Part shown: positions 59,621-64,000 of the stretch, piece by piece
Layout of the letters: the number at the start of each line of letters is the position of its first letter
Position numbering within the stretch: the stretch's first letter is position 1
Origin: Eoetvoesia sp035555955
GTDB lineage: Bacteria; Pseudomonadota; Gammaproteobacteria; Burkholderiales; Burkholderiaceae_B
DNA: 64,000 nt
Assembly (NCBI RefSeq): GCF_035555955.1
Contig: NZ_DATMGA010000016.1
Coordinates: forward strand, 62,001-126,000
Direction: 5' to 3'
Position numbers and translations under genes: made by a program
Notes under the pieces: model-generated
Seen by the model: the letters and a program-made list of their open reading frames with translations, nothing else
What the model was told of the DNA's origin: nothing
Databases searched by the model: none

Positions 59621-60526
59621 ATGGGCGTCGAGCACGATTCAACATTTCGCAGCATCTGGGCCGATTTGCGCGGCGTGGCGTTTTCGCAGGGCTGGATCGA
59701 CGCGGGCGGCGTCAATACCCGTTATCTGCACGCGGGCGGCAAGGACAAGCCTGCCCTCATCTTCCTGCATGGGGTCGGCGGCCATGCCGAGGCCTACGTC
59801 CGCAACCTGAAGGCGCATTCCAGCCATTTTTCCACCTGGTCGATAGACATGATAGGGCACGGCTGGTCCGACCTTTCCGACGTTGATCTGGAAATCAGGC
59901 ACTACATCGACCACTTGCTGCATTTCATGGATGCCGCCGGCATAAAAAAAGCCAGCCTCAGCGGCGAGTCCCTGGGCGGATGGGTGGCGGCCCGCTTCGC
60001 CATCGACCACCCCGACCGCATCGAGCGCCTTGTGCTCAATACGGCGGGCGGCTCGCAGGCGGATCCGGCCGTCATGGAAAGAATCAAGGCTTTGTCCATG
60101 CGGGCCGCCACCGACCCCAGCTGGGAATTCATCAAGGCGCGCCTGGAGTGGCTGATGGCGGACGAGTCCAAGGTGTATGACGACCTGGTGGCGACCCGCC
60201 AGGCCATGTACAGCCGCCCCGGCATGGAGCAGGCCATGCGCCACAACATGATTCTGCAGGACATGGAGGTAAGGCAGCGCAATATCCTGCGGCCCGAGGA
60301 CTACGGAAGAATCAAGGCGCCGACCCTGGTCATCTGGACCTCGGACGATCCCACCGCGAATGTCGCCGAAGGAAGGCGCATTGCCTCGATGATTCCCGGC
60401 GCGCTGTTCACCGTCATGGAGAACTGCGGGCACTGGCCGCAGTTCGAGGACACCGCGCTGTTCGATGCGATGCATGTCGATTTCCTGTTGGGCAAACCCG
60501 TCGAAAACGCGCGGCCCGTTGCCTGA
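59621..60526 (+). CDS. mhpC: 2-hydroxy-6-oxonona-2,4-dienedioate hydrolase (MhpC-type)
   Basis: A 301-residue alpha/beta hydrolase from MGVEHDSTFRSIWADLRG; the ribosome-binding site ACGGAGACAGG precedes this ATG. Catalytic serine Ser117 is in SGESLGG, the oxyanion motif FLHGVGGHAEAY (48-59), the acid in WTSDDPTANVAEG and the histidine in CGHWPQFED. It cleaves the ring-fission product of dihydroxyphenylpropionate to 2-hydroxypentadienoate and succinate (or fumarate from the cinnamate analogue). It is first in the operon here, whereas E. coli has mhpA first. Confidence 0.82.
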   Translation: MGVEHDSTFRSIWADLRGVAFSQGWIDAGGVNTRYLHAGGKDKPALIFLHGVGGHAEAYVRNLKAHSSHFSTWSIDMIGHGWSDLSDVDLEIRHYIDHLLHFMDAAGIKKASLSGESLGGWVAARFAIDHPDRIERLVLNTAGGSQADPAVMERIKALSMRAATDPSWEFIKARLEWLMADESKVYDDLVATRQAMYSRPGMEQAMRHNMILQDMEVRQRNILRPEDYGRIKAPTLVIWTSDDPTANVAEGRRIASMIPGALFTVMENCGHWPQFEDTALFDAMHVDFLLGKPVENARPVA

Positions 60527-60612
60527 TTGCCGGGTCAGGGCGCATCCGCAATATCCGGCCGGCCGTATCGATGGCCGGAATGGGCCAAACCGCACATTGG
60601 GGGCGAACGAAG

Positions 60613-62280
60613 ATGGAAGGACTGGCTGAGGGCCTGGACGAGAGTGCCGAGGTGGTGATTGTCGGCGCTGGTCCGGTTGGCCTGTTGATGGCGAATTACC
60701 TGGGGGAGCAGGGCATACGCGTGCTGTTGCTGGAGCGCGGCGCCGAACTCATCGATTACCCGCGCGGCGTCGGTATGGACGATGAATGCCTGCGCTCCTT
60801 CCAGTCGGTCGGATTGGCGCAGGCGGTTCTGCCGCATACGACGCCAAGTCACTGGATGCGGTTCGTCACAGGCAAGGGCCGCTGCTTTGCTTCCATCGAG
60901 CCCGCCAACGACGAATTCGGCTGGTCCCGCCGGAACGCATTCATCCAGCCGCTTGCCGATCGCGTCCTGCTGCAGGGCCTGCAGCGCTATCCCAATGTAA
61001 AGGTATTGTTTTCGTGCACGCTCGGGTCCTTGTCGCAGACCGATGCCGGTGTGGTGCTGGGGGTAGAGTCCGATGCCGGCAGGGGCTGTATCGAGGCCGG
61101 CTATGTCGTCGGCTGCGACGGCGGGCGAAGCACGGTGCGCAAGCTGCTGGATATCCCGTTCGAGGGCGAGACGGATTCGAACCGCTGGATCGTGATCGAC
61201 CTGAACAACGACCCGGTGGGCGTACCGCATGCCTATGTGTATTGCGATCCGGCCAGGCCCTACGTGTCGATCGCCCTGCCGCACGGCATCCGGCGCTTCG
61301 AGTTCATGCTGCTCGAAGGCGAGGCCAAGGACGATGTGGTGGAACCGGAGGTGCTGCGGAAAATGCTGGGAAAGGTCGTTCCCGATCCCGACCATGTAGA
61401 CATCATCCGGGCGCGGGTCTATACCCACAGCGCGCGCCTGGCCACACGTTTTCGCGACCGGCGGGTCCTGATCGCCGGCGATGCCGCGCACATCATGCCG
61501 GTGTGGCAGGGCCAGGGGTACAACAGCGGCATACGCGACGCGACGAATCTGGCATGGAAGCTGGCTCTTGTGGTCAAGAACGTGGCGGGCGAGGCCCTGC
61601 TCGATACCTACGACGAGGAACGGCGCGAGCATGCGCGGGCCATGATCGCCTTGTCGCAGTTCGTCGGCCGCATACTGGCGGTGACCAACCCGCTGCTTGT
61701 GAGGCTTCGGGACGGCTTCACCTGGCTGCTTAACTACATACCCCCCGTCAAGCGCTATTTTGTCGAAATGCGGTTCAAGCCCATGCCCCGTTACCTGCAC
61801 GGCGCCCTGGTGTATGCGGACGGCGTCGATCTGCATTCGCCGGTGGGCCGCATGTTCATACAGCCGCGCGTCAAGGCCGGGCCGGGCGAAGCGGCGACGC
61901 TGCTGGACGAGGTGCTTGGCGATTCGTTCGCCATCATCTGCTGGGGTGGGGACCCCAGCTACTGGATGTCCGACGCCACGCTTGCGCTTTGGCGCAGCCT
62001 GGGCGCCACGCTGGTTTCCGCCTGGCCCGAAACCCAGTTCGGCTACGAGGCCGCGCGCCAGACCGGCGAAGTCCGGGTGGTGGGCGATATCGGCGGCCAA
62101 CTGAAGGAGTGGTTCGGCAACCATTCGTCCAACATCGTTTTTTTGCGCCCCGATCGTTTTGTGTGCGCCATGTGCAAGTCGCAGCAGATCGATGCCACCA
62201 CCCAGAAGCTGGCAGTCGCACTGTCGCTGAAGAATGGAGTCCAGCATGAGCCTGATGAAGCTGCAATGTCTTTCGCATAG
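60613..62280 (+). CDS. mhpA: 3-(3-hydroxyphenyl)propionate hydroxylase (MhpA-type)
   Basis: A 555-residue FAD aromatic monooxygenase. VVIVGAGPVGLLMANYL is the N-terminal FAD loop (residues about 14-30) and LLERGAE the end of the second strand. VGCDGGRSTVRKLL is the DG motif that contacts FAD and NAD(P)H. GDAAHIMPVWQGQGYNSGIRDATNLAWKL is the second FAD motif. It hydroxylates 3-(3-hydroxyphenyl)propionate or 3-hydroxycinnamate at C2. The ATG at 60613 (CGAAG upstream) is preferred to one 14 codons earlier. It overlaps mhpB by 35 bases. Confidence 0.87.
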   Translation: MEGLAEGLDESAEVVIVGAGPVGLLMANYLGEQGIRVLLLERGAELIDYPRGVGMDDECLRSFQSVGLAQAVLPHTTPSHWMRFVTGKGRCFASIEPANDEFGWSRRNAFIQPLADRVLLQGLQRYPNVKVLFSCTLGSLSQTDAGVVLGVESDAGRGCIEAGYVVGCDGGRSTVRKLLDIPFEGETDSNRWIVIDLNNDPVGVPHAYVYCDPARPYVSIALPHGIRRFEFMLLEGEAKDDVVEPEVLRKMLGKVVPDPDHVDIIRARVYTHSARLATRFRDRRVLIAGDAAHIMPVWQGQGYNSGIRDATNLAWKLALVVKNVAGEALLDTYDEERREHARAMIALSQFVGRILAVTNPLLVRLRDGFTWLLNYIPPVKRYFVEMRFKPMPRYLHGALVYADGVDLHSPVGRMFIQPRVKAGPGEAATLLDEVLGDSFAIICWGGDPSYWMSDATLALWRSLGATLVSAWPETQFGYEAARQTGEVRVVGDIGGQLKEWFGNHSSNIVFLRPDRFVCAMCKSQQIDATTQKLAVALSLKNGVQHEPDEAAMSFA

Positions 62281-63205
62281 CCCGCTGATGGGGTGGGTCG
62301 ACCCCGACGACGGGGTGGCGAGCTCGGCGCGCGAAGCGGTGGATGTGCTCAAGGACGACCTCGAGCGCTTCGATCCGGAACTGATCTTTCTATTCGCGCC
62401 CGATCATTACAACGGCTTTTTCTACGACTTGATGCCGTCGTTCTGTATCGGCGCGCAAGCGCATTCCATAGGCGATTACGGCTGGCTGGACGGGGACTTG
62501 AGCGTGCCGGAGGAACTGGCAGCCCAGTGCGTGGCAGCGGTTCAGGCGGCTGACGTGGATTGCGCGATTTCATACCGCATGCAGGTCGACCACGGGTTCG
62601 CGCAACCCCTGCAATTGCTGACGGGAGCGCTGGATCGCTATCCCGTCGTGCCGATTTTCATCAATTGCCTGGCCGAGCCCATGCCGTCCTTCAAGCGTGT
62701 GCGGCTGTTGGGCCACGCGGTGGGGCAGTATGCCGCTTCGTTGGGCAAGCGGGTGCTTTTCCTGGGCTCGGGGGGACTCTCGCATAACCCTCCCGCGCCG
62801 AAGCTTGCCGATGCCGGCCCGGAGGTTCGGGAGCGATTGACCGGGGGAGGGCGCAACCTTTCCACGGCCGACAGGGCGGCCAGGCAGCAAAAGACGTTCG
62901 ATGCGGCCCGCCAGTTCGCCACAGGAGATTCCTCCCTTCATCCGATCAACCCCGATTGGGACGGTGAATTTCTCGAGACGCTCAAGCGGCGCAGGCTGGA
63001 AGATCTGGACGGCTGGGTGGACGCCCGGGTCAGCCAGGAGGCGGGCGGTTCGGCCCACGAGGTCAAGACCTGGGTGGCCGCCAACGCCGCCATGCAGGCC
63101 GCCACCAACGGCCGCTATCGCGTTCATTCGGATTACTACCGGGCGATTCCCGAGTGGATAGCCGGATTCGCCACCTTGCAGGGGAATCCTGAACCAGGGC
63201 AATGA
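62246..63205 (+). CDS. mhpB: 2,3-dihydroxyphenylpropionate 1,2-dioxygenase (MhpB-type)
   Basis: A 319-residue extradiol dioxygenase of the LigB class (E. coli MhpB is 314). MKLQCLSHSPLMG is the family N-terminus with an iron-ligand histidine. FLFAPDHYNGFFYDLMPSFCIG carries the second conserved histidine region, YRMQVDHGFAQPL the third, and VLFLGSGGLSHNPPAP the segment with the acid/base histidine. It uses Fe(II) to open the ring of 2,3-dihydroxyphenylpropionate or dihydroxycinnamate next to the hydroxyls. The start inside mhpA implies coupled translation. Confidence 0.9.
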   Translation: MSLMKLQCLSHSPLMGWVDPDDGVASSAREAVDVLKDDLERFDPELIFLFAPDHYNGFFYDLMPSFCIGAQAHSIGDYGWLDGDLSVPEELAAQCVAAVQAADVDCAISYRMQVDHGFAQPLQLLTGALDRYPVVPIFINCLAEPMPSFKRVRLLGHAVGQYAASLGKRVLFLGSGGLSHNPPAPKLADAGPEVRERLTGGGRNLSTADRAARQQKTFDAARQFATGDSSLHPINPDWDGEFLETLKRRRLEDLDGWVDARVSQEAGGSAHEVKTWVAANAAMQAATNGRYRVHSDYYRAIPEWIAGFATLQGNPEPGQ

Positions 63206-63293
63206 ATCCGGGAGGCGGGCAGGAAGCAGGGCGGCATGCCGTCCAGGTTGCGTTTCACCCTTTGCATATTCGACAAACATACGGAGACAGACA

Positions 63294-64000
63294 ATGATCA
63301 TCAAAGGCAAACTGATTGCGGCAGCATTGGCTTTCGTTGTTGTGCAGACGGCGCAGGCCGACATCAATATCGGCGTGGTGGCCTCGGCAACGGGCCCGGC
63401 GGCAGCGCTCGGCACGGACATCAAGCGCACTGTGGCGTTGATGCCCGCCACCATCGGCAAGGAGAAAGTCAACTACATCTTCATGGACGACGCCACGGAT
63501 CCCACCGTGGCGGTCAAGGACACGCGCAAACTGATCTCGGAGGACAAGGTCGACGCCATCATCGGGCCCAACACCAATCCCAATGCTGCGGCCATGACGC
63601 TGGTGGTGAACGAAACCAAGACTCCGCTCATCATCATTTGCCCGTATCTGCCTCCGCAAGACAAGCGCCACTGGGTGTTCCAGTCGGTGCAGGATGCGGG
63701 CCTGATGGTGAGGCGCATCGTCGAGGACATGGCCGAGCGCAAGGCGAAGACAGTCGGGTACATCGGCTTTGCCGATAGCTGGGGCGAAACCGCCTATGTC
63801 GAATTGCAGAAGGCGGCCAAAGCGGCGGGCATCAAGGTTGTCGCCGACGAGCGCTACCATCGTCCCGACACCAGTGTTACGGGCCAGGTGATCAAGCTGA
63901 TCGCCGCCAAGCCAGACGTGGTGTTCATCGGCGCATCCGGCGCGCCAGCCGCCCTGCCGCAAGCCGAGTTGCGCCAGAAGGGCTATACCGGACAAATCTA
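63294..64000 (+). CDS. ABC transporter substrate-binding protein, type I (partial, cut by window end)
   Basis: The first 235 codons of a periplasmic binding protein, running off the right edge. The signal peptide MIIKGKLIAAALAFVVVQTA is followed by QADINIGVVASATGPAAALG. Further segments are LISEDKVDAIIGPNTNPNAA, CPYLPPQDKRHWVFQSVQDA and VGYIGFADSWGETAYVELQK, typical of the LivJ/aromatic-acid group. The ribosome-binding site ACGGAGACAG matches that of mhpC. Its place behind mhpB, 88 bp on, suggests uptake of a phenylpropanoid or hydroxybenzoate-like compound. The transporter genes and mhpD, mhpF and mhpE probably lie beyond the window. Confidence 0.85.
   Translation, partial: MIIKGKLIAAALAFVVVQTAQADINIGVVASATGPAAALGTDIKRTVALMPATIGKEKVNYIFMDDATDPTVAVKDTRKLISEDKVDAIIGPNTNPNAAAMTLVVNETKTPLIIICPYLPPQDKRHWVFQSVQDAGLMVRRIVEDMAERKAKTVGYIGFADSWGETAYVELQKAAKAAGIKVVADERYHRPDTSVTGQVIKLIAAKPDVVFIGASGAPAALPQAELRQKGYTGQI

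Noticed and set aside
63255..63995. 246-codon minus-strand frame at the right edge
   Set aside because: The plus strand from 63294 encodes a clear signal peptide and binding-protein sequence; the minus frame is its shadow.

Overview
The window is a stretch of a high-G+C betaproteobacterial chromosome. Gene content and order point to Burkholderiales, most likely Alcaligenaceae (Bordetella, Achromobacter, Pusillimonas and relatives). This is judged from protein character and from the blocks dnaX-ybaB-recR, carAB, and greA / yhbY / rlmE-ftsH-folP-glmM, not from a database search. Genes are dense on both strands. I see no prophage, transposase gene, CRISPR array or rRNA.

Layout. 1-1.9 kb: acyl-CoA metabolism (enoyl-CoA hydratase and an SDR). 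1.9-9.4 kb: ybaK and xerD on the minus strand, then an AddB-like nuclease and an AddA-like helicase/nuclease as an overlapping pair. 9.5-12.7 kb: 4.5S SRP RNA, dnaX, ybaB, recR. 12.8-18.4 kb: transaldolase, carA, carB. 18.4-21.2 kb: SDR, YchJ-like protein, RutG-like pyrimidine permease. 21.2-27.7 kb: greA behind a hairpin-rich leader, yhbY, rlmE, ftsH, folP, glmM. 27.7-36.4 kb: GNAT acyltransferase, then a phosphate/polyphosphate island (ppx and ppk divergent, pstSCAB behind a Pho box). 36.4-41.6 kb: a compact archaic (Csu/spore-coat-U type) chaperone-usher pilus operon on the minus strand. 42.4 kb: tRNA-Pro(UGG). 42.5-50.1 kb: membrane phosphotransferase of the sulfatase fold, MarR regulator, and a LivJ-LivHM-LivG-LivF ABC importer with a fused permease.

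50.1-57 kb is the most unusual part. A gene-free 0.77-kb stretch carries three different repeat structures: 23-bp tandem repeats, a 300-bp element with 24-bp perfect terminal inverted repeats, and a 160-bp element with 29-bp near-perfect inverted ends. Next come divergent genes for a molybdenum hydroxylase of the nicotinate/isoquinoline dehydrogenase type: a 2Fe-2S subunit, a tri-haem cytochrome c fused to a Mo-subunit-like domain that has lost the catalytic GAGE motif, and, on the other strand, a complete Mo subunit that keeps it. 57-58.3 kb: outer-membrane phospholipase A. 58.5 kb: tRNA-Arg(UCU). 58.6-64 kb: a 3-(3-hydroxyphenyl)propionate (mhp) meta-cleavage cluster with IclR-type regulator, MhpC, MhpA, MhpB and the start of a solute-binding protein gene cut by the window edge. 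A perfect 17-bp palindrome in the divergent promoter looks like the MhpR operator.

Functional links: the mhp cluster hydroxylates (MhpA), ring-opens (MhpB) and hydrolyses (MhpC) phenylpropanoids, and the adjacent binding protein probably serves uptake. PstSCAB imports phosphate that Ppk and Ppx store and release as polyphosphate. The greA-glmM block covers transcript cleavage, ribosome maturation, membrane proteolysis, folate and cell-wall precursor synthesis. Starts were moved inward from the longest reading frame wherever the family N-terminus or a ribosome-binding site favoured it.
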